From Anabaena sp. UHCC 0187 (GTDB lineage Bacteria > Cyanobacteriota > Cyanobacteriia > Cyanobacteriales > Nostocaceae): a DNA stretch of 64,000 nt. The stretch lies in contig NZ_VILB01000006.1 in the NCBI RefSeq assembly GCF_009712035.1, positions 50,519-114,518 of the forward strand, given 5' to 3'. The first letter of the stretch is position 1; each line of letters begins with the position of its first letter. A program made the position numbers and the translations under genes. Below the pieces are notes generated by a model that was not told the DNA's origin, did not search any database, and saw nothing but the letters and a program-made list of their open reading frames with translations. This document shows positions 47,432 to 56,506 of this stretch, one piece after another.

Positions 47432-47592
47432 ACCTCTCCCTAACCCTCTCCTACAAGGAGAGGGAAGCGGAAAAACTTTTGTTAGCTGGAATGGGGGTTT
47501 TAAAGCCTCTCCAGTCATAAAAGCTGCTCCTCTTCCCTCCCTTGTAGGGGAGGGTCAGGGAGGGGTGCAGGGGAGAGGTTTGGAGAGGGGTC
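47432..47592. repeat. Composite CTCTCC repeat element between chaperone and usher genes
   Basis: CCTCTCCCTAACCCTCTCCT then ACAAGGAGAGGG, and further CTCCCTTGTAGGGGAGGG plus GGGGAGAGGTTTGGAGAGGG. The CCCTCTCCTACAAGG core is shared with the insertion in ureC; related hairpins lie at 50444-50501. Confidence 0.85.
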
Positions 47593-47641
47593 AGTTTATA
47601 CATTAAAAACTACCTACAATAAATGTGTTTCTGTAAGTTTT

Positions 47642-50341
47642 GTGATCATAGCTTCTATAGTTTTAAATTCCTATCAACAACCAGCTTTAACTTCATCTGA
47701 TCATAGGGTTAATCATCCTGTCTATGAAGTTAAAAGTCTCTCATCTTTCCCTAAACCAGAAATTGATCAAAAACCAGTTTTTAGTTTATCTAATTATGGT
47801 CTTAATCTAGCTCAAGTTAAAGATTCTCCTGCTGTCATACCAGAACCAAAAGCACCACAATTTGTAATTTTACCAATAGGAATTAATATTGGTAGACGTA
47901 ATATTTTACAATCTTCTTTTGTCAGAGGTTATGAAGATGGAGAAAAAGCTGTTAATTTTGCTGATTGGTTAGTTAGTTTTAAAGATTTAACTACAGCATT
48001 AAATTTGACTGTAACTACCTTACCCGATGGACAAATAGAATTAAGAGGAATTGGTTTAATTAAACGCATTAACCCCAATGAATTAACTACAGATCCAGAA
48101 TTAGGGGAAGTTATATCTATTGCTAAAATTGAGAAATTATTAGAGGTTAAATCTAAATTTGATATTGCAGCTTATTCAATTGTACTTGAACCACCTTGGT
48201 TAAATTTTCAGGGTAAAAAAAACCGTCTTCAAGAAATTCCCGTAATATTAGAAGGTTTACCTGTTGTTAAATCTCCTAATTTTACTTTTTCTACAATAGG
48301 ACAACAAATTAATATTAATGGTAGTGCAAATAGTAATCAATTAACTACTCAAGGTACTTTAACAACCATTGGTACAGTATGGGGAGGAAGTTGGTTTTTA
48401 AGAATTAATCAACCAGATTTACTAGATAATACCACTTGGCAAATTCAAGAAAGTCAATATTTTAAACCAGGTGATTTTCATGATTATATTATCGGTTCTC
48501 AACCTACTTTTTGGCAAGGTCAAGGTAGGGGAGATTATTGGGGTTTTACTACTATTAAAAGATTTGGATTTAAACTAGATAATTTTGAGGGTGGAGTATT
48601 TAATCCCTCCCAACGTTTACAAAGTAATACCATTAATCGCATTATTGAAGGAGCAGCAGCACCAGGAACTTTAGTACAATTAGTTTCTGGATATGATAAT
48701 GTAATTTGGGGACAAGTATTAGTTGATTCTACAGGAGTTTATCGCTTTGATAATATTCCTATTGGTAATAATGGAGGAAATTATCGAGTTTTACTATATG
48801 CAAATGGACAATTAGCAAGTACCCCTTTTGAACAAGAACCAATATTTCTCAATCTTCCTGGACAATTAACTAAAGGAACATCAAGTTTGATTGTATCCAG
48901 TGGTTTGAGTAGACAAACAAGAAATAATGAATTATTTGGTGACTTAACTGATATTCGCGGAGGAGTTGGTTATCGTTATGGTGTTTCTGATTCTTTAACT
49001 TTGGGTGCAGGAATTGTTTATGATCGAGATTTATTAGCATTAGCAGATATCTTTTATCAACCTAATAATTTTCCCTTTAAATTAGCTTTATCGGCTTTAC
49101 AAACATCAGACAAATTCCAATATAATGCTAATATCCAATTTCAGCCTTGGCGTAAATTAAATTTTAATTTATCTAGTAATGAACAGTTTCAAAGTTTTAA
49201 TGCAAGTTGGAATGTAGCTCGATTTTTAACCGTTACTAGCAGTGGTAATAATTCCAGTAATATTATTAATTTGGGATTTAATGTAAATCAAAATATTGGT
49301 AATATATCCACTTTTTCAAGTTTAAAAATTGATAATAAAGGAGAATTAGATTTATTATCTAATGCTCGTTGGCGTAAATTTAATGTATCAGCTAGATCAA
49401 GTTCTACTGGAATAGGATTACAGTTAAATTATGATGGTGATATTTTAAATTTACCTGGAAACGAGTCTTTAAATTTAGCTTATGAAACTAGCAATTCTAG
49501 TAATCGTGCTAATGATTTATTGACCTTAAAATGGAAATATCAATCACCCTATCGTCAAAGTGATAGACGTTCTATTTGGGACTTTGATCTAGGTTATGGT
49601 ATTGGTTCTCAAGGTAGTGGTTTATTAGCTTCTGTTTCTACTGTTGTGATTCCTGGTTTGTCTTTACGTTTACGTTATGATGGTGTTTCTTTAACTTCCG
49701 ATACTGCTTCTTTTCGCATTGAACTTGGTTCAGTCGCTAATTTCAGTCCTAAATTTAGTCCAGGAGATACTCAATTTGAACGTTTACGCAGTGAAGGGGG
49801 AGTTTTTATTCAATCCTTCTTAGATAAAAATAATAATGCTATGAGAGATAATAATGAAGAGATTTATACTCAAGATACAGAACTACTATTAATGCTGAAT
49901 AATAAAAAATTTAATCCTAACTTTTCAAATATTACAAAACAAGGTGTATTTATCAGACTTTCTCCTGGTTTTTATCGTCTAGATTTAGATCCCTCTGGAT
50001 ATCCTCTTGACTATAAACCTACTCAAGTAAGTTCTGCAATAGAAGTAGTTGCTGGTAGTTATACAAAACTTTCTATACCTTTTGTTGCTTCTTACACTCT
50101 AGCGGGAACTGTGACAGACTCTCAAGGAAAACCTATTGCTGGTGCTAAAGTTGAAGCTATTGATCCTAATAATAAATCATCAGTTGTATCTATTACAAAT
50201 AGTGCGGGTATTTTCTATTTAGAACAATTACCATTAGCAACATATCAATTACAAGTTAATGGTCAATCTGCTGAACCTAATACAATTACAATTACATCCA
50301 ATGATCCAACGTTAAAGGAATTAAATTTAAAATTGCCTTAG
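47642..50341 (+). CDS. Outer-membrane usher, chaperone-usher pilus family
   Basis: An 899-residue usher-like protein. After about 60 low-complexity residues come the N-terminal chaperone-binding region, a middle with IEGAAAPGTLVQLVSGYDNVIWGQVLVDSTGVYRFDNIP, a long beta-barrel portion (repeated short strands, about 400-700), and a C-terminal carboxypeptidase-regulatory-like domain (TLAGTVTDSQGKPIAGAKVEAIDPN). Ushers export chaperone-bound pilins and assemble the fibre. The GTG start has no convincing signal peptide and the sequence upstream is repeat DNA; the true N-terminus may have been lost or lie elsewhere. Confidence 0.78.
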   Translation: MIIASIVLNSYQQPALTSSDHRVNHPVYEVKSLSSFPKPEIDQKPVFSLSNYGLNLAQVKDSPAVIPEPKAPQFVILPIGINIGRRNILQSSFVRGYEDGEKAVNFADWLVSFKDLTTALNLTVTTLPDGQIELRGIGLIKRINPNELTTDPELGEVISIAKIEKLLEVKSKFDIAAYSIVLEPPWLNFQGKKNRLQEIPVILEGLPVVKSPNFTFSTIGQQININGSANSNQLTTQGTLTTIGTVWGGSWFLRINQPDLLDNTTWQIQESQYFKPGDFHDYIIGSQPTFWQGQGRGDYWGFTTIKRFGFKLDNFEGGVFNPSQRLQSNTINRIIEGAAAPGTLVQLVSGYDNVIWGQVLVDSTGVYRFDNIPIGNNGGNYRVLLYANGQLASTPFEQEPIFLNLPGQLTKGTSSLIVSSGLSRQTRNNELFGDLTDIRGGVGYRYGVSDSLTLGAGIVYDRDLLALADIFYQPNNFPFKLALSALQTSDKFQYNANIQFQPWRKLNFNLSSNEQFQSFNASWNVARFLTVTSSGNNSSNIINLGFNVNQNIGNISTFSSLKIDNKGELDLLSNARWRKFNVSARSSSTGIGLQLNYDGDILNLPGNESLNLAYETSNSSNRANDLLTLKWKYQSPYRQSDRRSIWDFDLGYGIGSQGSGLLASVSTVVIPGLSLRLRYDGVSLTSDTASFRIELGSVANFSPKFSPGDTQFERLRSEGGVFIQSFLDKNNNAMRDNNEEIYTQDTELLLMLNNKKFNPNFSNITKQGVFIRLSPGFYRLDLDPSGYPLDYKPTQVSSAIEVVAGSYTKLSIPFVASYTLAGTVTDSQGKPIAGAKVEAIDPNNKSSVVSITNSAGIFYLEQLPLATYQLQVNGQSAEPNTITITSNDPTLKELNLKLP

Positions 50342-50381
50342 AGGTTGTTTGATAGCGTTCACGAAGTGTGCCGAAGGCATA

Positions 50382-50516
50382 GCGTGGCGTTAGCCATAAA
50401 GTATTAGATGAAACCAATAATTTCCAAGAACCTAACCCCCCAGCCCCCTTCCCTACCAGGGAAGGGGGGGTTTCAAAGCCTCTCCCCGCGTCGGGGAGAG
50501 GTTTGGAGAGGGGTTA
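50382..50516. repeat. Repeat cluster between usher and nadB
   Basis: Holds GCGTGGCGTTAGCCATA (50382-50398, shared with 33994), a hairpin CCCCCTTCCCT/AGGGAAGGGGG (50444-50468) and a hairpin CCTCTCCCCG/CGGGGAGAGG (50479-50501). It probably terminates both converging genes. Confidence 0.85.
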
Positions 50517-50548
50517 ATTTATACCTTGAAAACTTTTAAAACACCCTC

Positions 50549-52288
50549 TTATTTACCCATTACCCATTCTTGATTTTGGACAACAGTATGAAATTGCCAA
50601 TTAGGATCTGTTTGGGGATAATCTAAACGGTAATGTCCACCTCTGCTTTCAGTTCTAAAAGCGGCACTTTTGAGAATTAATTCCGCAATATCTAATAAAT
50701 TACGGGTTTCTGCCCAAAGCCGCAATTCCTTTTCAATTTGTGGTTGATGAAAATTAACTGATTGTGTCGGCTGTAAACTCAATAATAATTTACTTAAAGG
50801 TAAAGCAGCAAACTCTTGTTGCCAAGAAGCAACTTGAGAAATAGCATTTTCTAAACTTGATTTTTCTCGACAAATACCCGCACTTTGCCAAACTATCCGG
50901 GGTAAATTTTTACGAATTTCTGCTAATTGTCTTTGTTGATTTTCCCACTCAATTAAAGATGGGTTAACTTCCAAACTTTCAGGTTCAATAAAATTAGCAG
51001 ATTCCTGTTTTCTCAGTTGCAATTTTTCATAGTCAACATTAGCCATTTGCGCCCCAAACACAATACATTCCAACAAGGAATTACTGGCTAAACGATTAGC
51101 ACCATGTACTCCCGTACTGGCAGTTTCCCCAATGGCATATAAACCGGGAATATTCGTGGCATTCATCACATCTGTGAGGATACCACCCATCCAATAATGG
51201 GCAGCGGGAGACACAGGAATGGGTTGAGTAAAAACATCAATGCCCCAATGTTGACAAACATTAATGATATTCGGGAAACGATGGCGAATTTTGTCAGCGG
51301 GAATGGGTCGCATATCTAACCAGACATTCGCTGTAGCCATATCAGCAGCCGTTTTTTGTAAATGACTGAAAATAGCTCGACTGACCACATCACGGGGTGC
51401 TAGTTCCCCTGCTGGGTGGTAATCAAAGGCAAAACGTCGCCCGGTGTCATCTACCAAATGCGCCCCTTCTCCACGCACAGCCTCACTAATCAGAAAACGT
51501 CCTGGTTTACTCAAGGCTGTGGGATGAAACTGGACAAATTCTAAATCCCGCAAAATTGCACCTGCCCGCCAAGCAATGGCCACACCATCCCCTGTGCTTA
51601 CCGCTGGGTTAGTAGTTTGGGCAAATACTTGACCACCGCCACCTGTAGCTAAAATCACTGCCATAGCTCTAATCCAGGTAATTTTACCTTGATAAAATAG
51701 GCTAGTTCCCAAACATTGACCGGTGTGGGGTTCTATCCATAAACTCAGAGCTAAAGCTTGCTGAATTACTTTGATATTCTGACGACGCAGGACTTGATCT
51801 GTGAGGGTGGTGGTAACTTCCCTGCCGGTGGTGTCGGCTGCATGAAGCACGCGAGGACGAGAATGGGCTGCTTCTAGAGTTAAAGCCAAGTTGCTATCAT
51901 GACGATCAAAAGCTACCCCTAAGTTAACGAGGGATTGAATACAGCTAGGGGCTTGTTCGGCTAGGAATTTTACAGCAGCGATGTCGCATAAACCAGCGCC
52001 CGCTTTTAATGTATCTTCAATATGCAGTTTAGGTGAATCTTCTGGGGCGACGGCTGCGGCTATGCCACCCTGCGCCCAATCACTGGCAGATAGGGAGACT
52101 GTTTCTTTAGTAATTAAGCCGACTTTTAAGGATGCGGGTAGACATAGGGCTGTATATAGTCCTGCTGCACCGGCACCGACTACTAAAACATCAAATTGGT
52201 TAGGAATATTTATATCAGGCAAGGGATAACTATGATTTTTGTGATTTGGATGATTTTTGTGACTTAGATATTTGTTTGGCAAAACCAT
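50549..52288 (-). CDS. nadB: L-aspartate oxidase
   Basis: A 579-residue flavoenzyme that oxidises L-aspartate to iminoaspartate, the first step of de novo NAD synthesis. FAD-binding FDVLVVGAGAAGLYTALCLP, catalytic-type segments LSASDWAQGGIAA, the FHPTAL motif and RGEGAHL are present, with the succinate-dehydrogenase-like helical C-terminus. The 31 N-terminal residues (MVLPNKYLSHKNHPNHKNHSYP...) come from AATCAT/CAAAAA repeat DNA; there is no other ATG before the FAD fold, so the start is uncertain. Confidence 0.95.
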   Translation of the reverse strand: MVLPNKYLSHKNHPNHKNHSYPLPDINIPNQFDVLVVGAGAAGLYTALCLPASLKVGLITKETVSLSASDWAQGGIAAAVAPEDSPKLHIEDTLKAGAGLCDIAAVKFLAEQAPSCIQSLVNLGVAFDRHDSNLALTLEAAHSRPRVLHAADTTGREVTTTLTDQVLRRQNIKVIQQALALSLWIEPHTGQCLGTSLFYQGKITWIRAMAVILATGGGGQVFAQTTNPAVSTGDGVAIAWRAGAILRDLEFVQFHPTALSKPGRFLISEAVRGEGAHLVDDTGRRFAFDYHPAGELAPRDVVSRAIFSHLQKTAADMATANVWLDMRPIPADKIRHRFPNIINVCQHWGIDVFTQPIPVSPAAHYWMGGILTDVMNATNIPGLYAIGETASTGVHGANRLASNSLLECIVFGAQMANVDYEKLQLRKQESANFIEPESLEVNPSLIEWENQQRQLAEIRKNLPRIVWQSAGICREKSSLENAISQVASWQQEFAALPLSKLLLSLQPTQSVNFHQPQIEKELRLWAETRNLLDIAELILKSAAFRTESRGGHYRLDYPQTDPNWQFHTVVQNQEWVMGK

Positions 52289-52342
52289 AACAATATCATT
52301 TTCACAACCTTTATTTTCAATCTAAAATTTAAAATCTAAACG

Positions 52343-52370
52343 TTGGTAATTGGTAATTGGTAATTGGTAA
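52343..52370. repeat. STRR array of four TTGGTAA heptamers
   Basis: Four perfect copies; same family as 36071-36119. Confidence 0.95.
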
Positions 52371-52384
52371 TATTTGTTAATTCA

Positions 52385-52454
52385 CCAGTCCCCAATCCCC
52401 AATCCCCAATCCCCAATCCCCAGTCCCCAGTCCCCAATCCCCAGTCCCCAATCC
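52385..52454. repeat. STRR array of ten CCARTCC heptamers
   Basis: Ten consecutive CCAATCC/CCAGTCC heptamers, ending 4 bp before the psbU stop codon. Confidence 0.95.
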
Positions 52455-52458
52455 TTAG

Positions 52459-52887
52459 TTATCTGTAAATACCGTTATTAATGCGGTCATCACCTTCGTT
52501 GAAGTTAGGCTCTAATTCTGTAACTGTGAAGTGTACCAAGTTAGCTTGCAAACGTTCTTTTTGAGTATCGCTCAATCCTGGCAGATTTAATACATCTTCT
52601 ACTTTTTCGTAGGGAGCATTAGCGATAATTTTCTTGGCCAATGTAGGATACAGTCCTGGATACTGTTGGAAAGCAGCGATATTGGTATTATTCAAATCAA
52701 TTTTTTTACCAAACTCTGTTCCCAGCTTTTGATCTGCTTTGTTTTGACGAGCGATCGCTAAAACGGGAACTTGATTTCCGACAAAGCTATTAAAACCAGT
52801 AGCTTGGGCTGTTTGGGTAGTTCCCAACATTCCCCAGCAACCTAGCAACAATGTAAACACACTGAATAAACGCACCAATGCTTTCAC
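52459..52887 (-). CDS. psbU: Photosystem II extrinsic protein PsbU (12 kDa)
   Basis: A 142-residue precursor with a signal peptide for the thylakoid lumen (cleavage probably after ATG-region TAQA). The mature part contains [55 protein letters not shown], a helix-hairpin-helix domain typical of PsbU. It shields and stabilises the oxygen-evolving Mn4CaO5 cluster in cyanobacteria and red algae. Single gene. Confidence 0.97.
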   Translation of the reverse strand: MKALVRLFSVFTLLLGCWGMLGTTQTAQATGFNSFVGNQVPVLAIARQNKADQKLGTEFGKKIDLNNTNIAAFQQYPGLYPTLAKKIIANAPYEKVEDVLNLPGLSDTQKERLQANLVHFTVTELEPNFNEGDDRINNGIYR

Positions 52888-53195
52888 GATTTTTTACCTC
52901 TTTCTTTCAAAAAACAATAAAATTTTGCAGCCAAAAGCTATGAATTTTAGGGCATAAACTGGAAGTTTGGGGCTGTTAGAGCAGTTTCTTTTCTAACTTG
53001 ATCCTCGTTTCTTCATGGTTTAGCTTCATCCTTGATAGCTGAGAACTTGCACAACAGTCATCAAAAACTAATATACAGCGTATCAATATCCATAATATTT
53101 ACTACTATGTGGTTTGATTTGACTTTTGCCCAAAACCCCACCTAATAGCACTTTTGCGCCCATTTTTTAGATGTTTCCCGTAATTGACGGGAATT
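52888..53195. other. psbU promoter region and terminator of the DUF3120 gene
   Basis: The 308-bp gap carries the upstream region of psbU and, next to the DUF3120 stop, a hairpin TTCCCGT (53175-53181)/ACGGGAA (53187-53193) that may end that gene. No coding sequence is supported. Confidence 0.5.
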
Positions 53196-53927
53196 TCACG
53201 CAAGAGCCGCTGCTAATAAGAAGAGACTGTCTACTAGAATTGTACTCAAAACTGCGCCCCCAAAAGCATACCAATGGGATTGTTTATTCAGTAATGATCC
53301 CGTTCCCACTGTCATCAGGATCAGGGCAAGAATGACTGCCCAGGCTTCTCCCCAGGGTGTTTGGACTTGTATTAAGGCATTCTGTAAGATTTGTGAAGCA
53401 CCATCGGGATCGGTTCTCATAATTTGTCGCCAATAGGGCATCAAATCTACTAAATAAAAATAAATATCGGTTAAAACTGTTCCTAGTAAAGAACCTAGAT
53501 AAAACCAATTGCCGACTTTACCCCAATTTTTCGCTAAACACCACACAGCAAAGGGTAATCCTAATGCTTCTATCGGTATATGCCAGATTGGTTCATATCT
53601 TAACCAACCCCAATAAATTGCTCCTGTTAACCAAGTCCAGCTAAATCCAAAGAGCATATCTCCCCAAAGATAGGTTTGGGGACGGGACATTAATCTAATA
53701 CTGAGCCACACCCAAAAGCCTGTCATTAATACGCTCAGAGTGGGAAATGATCTCACTAATGGTGCTTCCACGAACACTGGTACTGATACTAAAAATACCG
53801 ATGATAAAAATATTAGCCAACTTTGCCGAGAAGACATTAAATTTTGTAAAGGAGCGTTTCCGCTGCTGTTATCAATCTCTAACGTGGGGTTAGTAGCTGC
53901 ATAGGAAGAGAATGTATGATTAATCAA
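53196..53927 (-). CDS. DUF3120 membrane protein, cyanobacterial
   Basis: A 243-residue membrane protein with about six helices (WLIFLSSVFLVSVPVFVEAPLVR, VLMTGFWVWLSIRLMS, DMLFGFSWTWLTGAIYWGWLR and others). The RYEPIWHIPIEALGLPFAVW segment and YLVDLMPYW are characteristic of the DUF3120 family found in cyanobacteria and some plastids. Function is unknown; the restriction to oxygenic phototrophs suggests a thylakoid or envelope role. Confidence 0.8.
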   Translation of the reverse strand: MINHTFSSYAATNPTLEIDNSSGNAPLQNLMSSRQSWLIFLSSVFLVSVPVFVEAPLVRSFPTLSVLMTGFWVWLSIRLMSRPQTYLWGDMLFGFSWTWLTGAIYWGWLRYEPIWHIPIEALGLPFAVWCLAKNWGKVGNWFYLGSLLGTVLTDIYFYLVDLMPYWRQIMRTDPDGASQILQNALIQVQTPWGEAWAVILALILMTVGTGSLLNKQSHWYAFGGAVLSTILVDSLFLLAAALA

Positions 53928-54112
53928 AGTTTTTAATATTTGTTACTAAACTTTACTTATCTCAGAATATCATAATTGAAAATCCCCCCTAGGGGCATCA
54001 TAATTATACTCAAATTTTTTTTGTTATGGGATTTTGCCTAAAAAGACTGACCAAGACAGAGTAAAGTTGGATAATTTTCTAAAGTTACTCATCCATACTA
54101 GGAGTGTAGTTA

Positions 54113-55033
54113 ATGTCCGTCATCTTAGAATTAAATAATACAATTGTATTATCACACCACTGGATAAAAGTTTTACAAGTAGGAGTACCTAGTCAAGTTG
54201 ATTTGGTTCCAGGAGTGATCCAGGCATTTATTTTAGGGATTGTGCAAGGGATTACAGAGTTTTTACCAATTAGTAGTACAGCACATTTAATAATTGTAAC
54301 CAAGGTATTTGGTTGGAAAGAACTTGGTTCTAAAGATTTTGTTGATGCGATTCAATTTGGTAGTGTAATTGCCATTTTGTGGTATTTTTGGGCTGTGATT
54401 TCCAGTTTAATTAAAGGTGCAATTACAGCTTTTAAAACTAAAGACTGGGAAAGTGAAGATTGGAAAATTGTTGTAGGTATTGCCGTGGGGACAATCCCGG
54501 CTTTAACTATTGGGTTTTTGTTAAAAGACGTAATTCCGGAAAGTTCCTTAATTATTGCGATAATGTCCATTATTATGGCAATGTTGCTAGGTTTAGCCGA
54601 AAAAATTGGGACTCGTAAACGAGGTTTTGATGCCTTGGAAATTCGAGATGGTATTTTGGTAGGATTAGGACAAACTTTAGCTTTAATTCCGGGCGTTTCT
54701 CGTTCCGGTTCAACTTTAACCACTGGCTTATTTTTAGGATTACAAAGAGAAGCAGCCGCGAAATTTTCTTTTTTGTTGGGATTTCCCACTTTGACGATTG
54801 CGACTTTGTACAAAAGTTTAAAAATTTTCAAAATGTTTCAATCTGGAGAATTACCAGATAATATTGTAATTCTGTTAATTGTCGGCATTATTTCCACCTT
54901 TATTTTTTCCTATTTATCAATTGCTTTTTTAATCAAATACTTGCAAACAAAAAATACATTGGTTTTTGTTTGGTATAGATTAGCTTTTGGTATTTCCATA
55001 TTATTAGCCATTGCCGCAGGTTGGCAAGGATAA
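54113..55033 (+). CDS. uppP: Undecaprenyl-diphosphatase
   Basis: A 306-residue membrane phosphatase that recycles undecaprenyl pyrophosphate, the lipid carrier for peptidoglycan and polysaccharide. The two family signatures are intact: GIVQGITEFLPISSTAHLI and PGVSRSGSTLTTGLFLG (catalytic Glu/Ser/Arg). AGGAG lies 8 bases upstream of the start. Also called BacA. About 40 residues precede the first motif, slightly longer than usual. Confidence 0.96.
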   Translation: MSVILELNNTIVLSHHWIKVLQVGVPSQVDLVPGVIQAFILGIVQGITEFLPISSTAHLIIVTKVFGWKELGSKDFVDAIQFGSVIAILWYFWAVISSLIKGAITAFKTKDWESEDWKIVVGIAVGTIPALTIGFLLKDVIPESSLIIAIMSIIMAMLLGLAEKIGTRKRGFDALEIRDGILVGLGQTLALIPGVSRSGSTLTTGLFLGLQREAAAKFSFLLGFPTLTIATLYKSLKIFKMFQSGELPDNIVILLIVGIISTFIFSYLSIAFLIKYLQTKNTLVFVWYRLAFGISILLAIAAGWQG

Positions 55034-55120
55034 CTCTGTTATGTAAGAATTCAGGAGTCAGGAGTCAGAATAAATCTAGAACCTGCCAATTCCTGCTCCC
55101 TGTTCTCTGTTACCTAATTT

Positions 55121-56446
55121 ATGATTACCATTCAACCTGCTAAAATTACCAAGGTGCTTCCTGACTCAATTGCGGACGAAATTGGCTTTGCAGTCGGTGA
55201 TGCGATTGTGGCTATTAATGGCACACAACCCCGTGATTTAATTGATTATCAATTTTTGTGTGCTGATGAAATTCTGGAACTAGAAGTTTTAGATGCGACA
55301 GGAAAAACCCATCATGTTGAAATTGAAAAAGATTATGATGATGATTTAGGACTAGAATTTGCTACGGCTTTATTTGATGGTTTAATTCAGTGTAATAACC
55401 GTTGTCCCTTTTGTTTTATTGATCAACAACCACCGGGAAAACGGACTAGCTTATATTTAAAAGATGATGATTACCGATTAAGCTTTTTGTATGGTTCTTA
55501 TCTGACTTTGACGAATTTAACCGCTAAAGAATGGCAAAGAATTGAACAAATGCGGTTATCACCTCTGTATGTTTCCGTGCATTCTACGGAAGCAGATGTC
55601 AGAATTAGACTTTTAAAAAATAATCGGGGTGGGGAAATATTATCACAAATTAAATGGTTTCAAGAGCGAAGATTGCAAATTCATGCTCAAGTTGTTGTGT
55701 GTCCAGGTATAAATGATGGTGAACATCTAGAAAGGACATTAGAGGATTTAACATCTTTTCATACTGGAGAATTACCAACGGTAGCATCAGTAGCAGTTGT
55801 CCCAGTGGGTTTGACGCGATTTCGTCCCCAGGAAGATGAACTCATACCTGTAACTAGAGAAAAAGCACAAGAGGTAATTTGTCAAGTTAAATTACTTTCT
55901 CAGAAATTTCGCCAAAAATATGCTTCTAGTGTAGTGTGGTTAGCTGATGAATGGTTTTTAATAGCAGGGGAAGAATTACCCACAGAAGCTGAATATGAAG
56001 AATATCCCCAAATTGATAATGGTGTGGGTTCAATTCGCTTATTTATCAAACAATTTACCCAAACTGCAACCGAGTTATTACCACCGAAAATTACAACCCA
56101 ACGCAGATTAACTTGGGTTGTCGGTAATGCAGTGGAAACAGCATTTCAACCCCTGGTAAACCAGTTAAATACTGTAGCAGGTTTAGAAGTGAATATGGTG
56201 GCTTTATGTAGCGATTATTGGGGACAAAGTATCAGTGTTACTGGTTTATTAACTGGACATGATTTACTTTTGCACTTAAAAGGGCAAGATATAGGAGAGG
56301 GAATTTTATTACCTAGTGTCATGCTGAAACATGGGGAGTCGGTATTTTTGGATGATATGACAGTTGAGGAAGTATCTCAACAATTAAATGTCAGTATTTT
56401 CCCAGTAGCGGGAGTTGAGGAATTAATAAATACTTGTCTTCGATAG
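55121..56446 (+). CDS. PDZ / radical-SAM-like / DUF512 protein (TIGR03279 type)
   Basis: A 441-residue protein. N-terminal PDZ-like domain (AKITKVLPDSIADEIGFAVGDAIVAING), then CNNRCPFCF with Cys91-x3-Cys95-x2-Cys98 (radical-SAM-type FeS ligands), and a C-terminal DUF512 region. This layout is the TIGR03279 family, called a putative FeS-containing cyanobacterial oxidoreductase; related DUF512 proteins exist in clostridia. Biochemical function is not known. It follows uppP by 87 bp. Confidence 0.85.
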   Translation: MITIQPAKITKVLPDSIADEIGFAVGDAIVAINGTQPRDLIDYQFLCADEILELEVLDATGKTHHVEIEKDYDDDLGLEFATALFDGLIQCNNRCPFCFIDQQPPGKRTSLYLKDDDYRLSFLYGSYLTLTNLTAKEWQRIEQMRLSPLYVSVHSTEADVRIRLLKNNRGGEILSQIKWFQERRLQIHAQVVVCPGINDGEHLERTLEDLTSFHTGELPTVASVAVVPVGLTRFRPQEDELIPVTREKAQEVICQVKLLSQKFRQKYASSVVWLADEWFLIAGEELPTEAEYEEYPQIDNGVGSIRLFIKQFTQTATELLPPKITTQRRLTWVVGNAVETAFQPLVNQLNTVAGLEVNMVALCSDYWGQSISVTGLLTGHDLLLHLKGQDIGEGILLPSVMLKHGESVFLDDMTVEEVSQQLNVSIFPVAGVEELINTCLR

Positions 56447-56506
56447 GATTAATGATTTACAAAATTATTTCCTATTCCCTGATAACTAACAACTAACAAC
56501 TGACTA

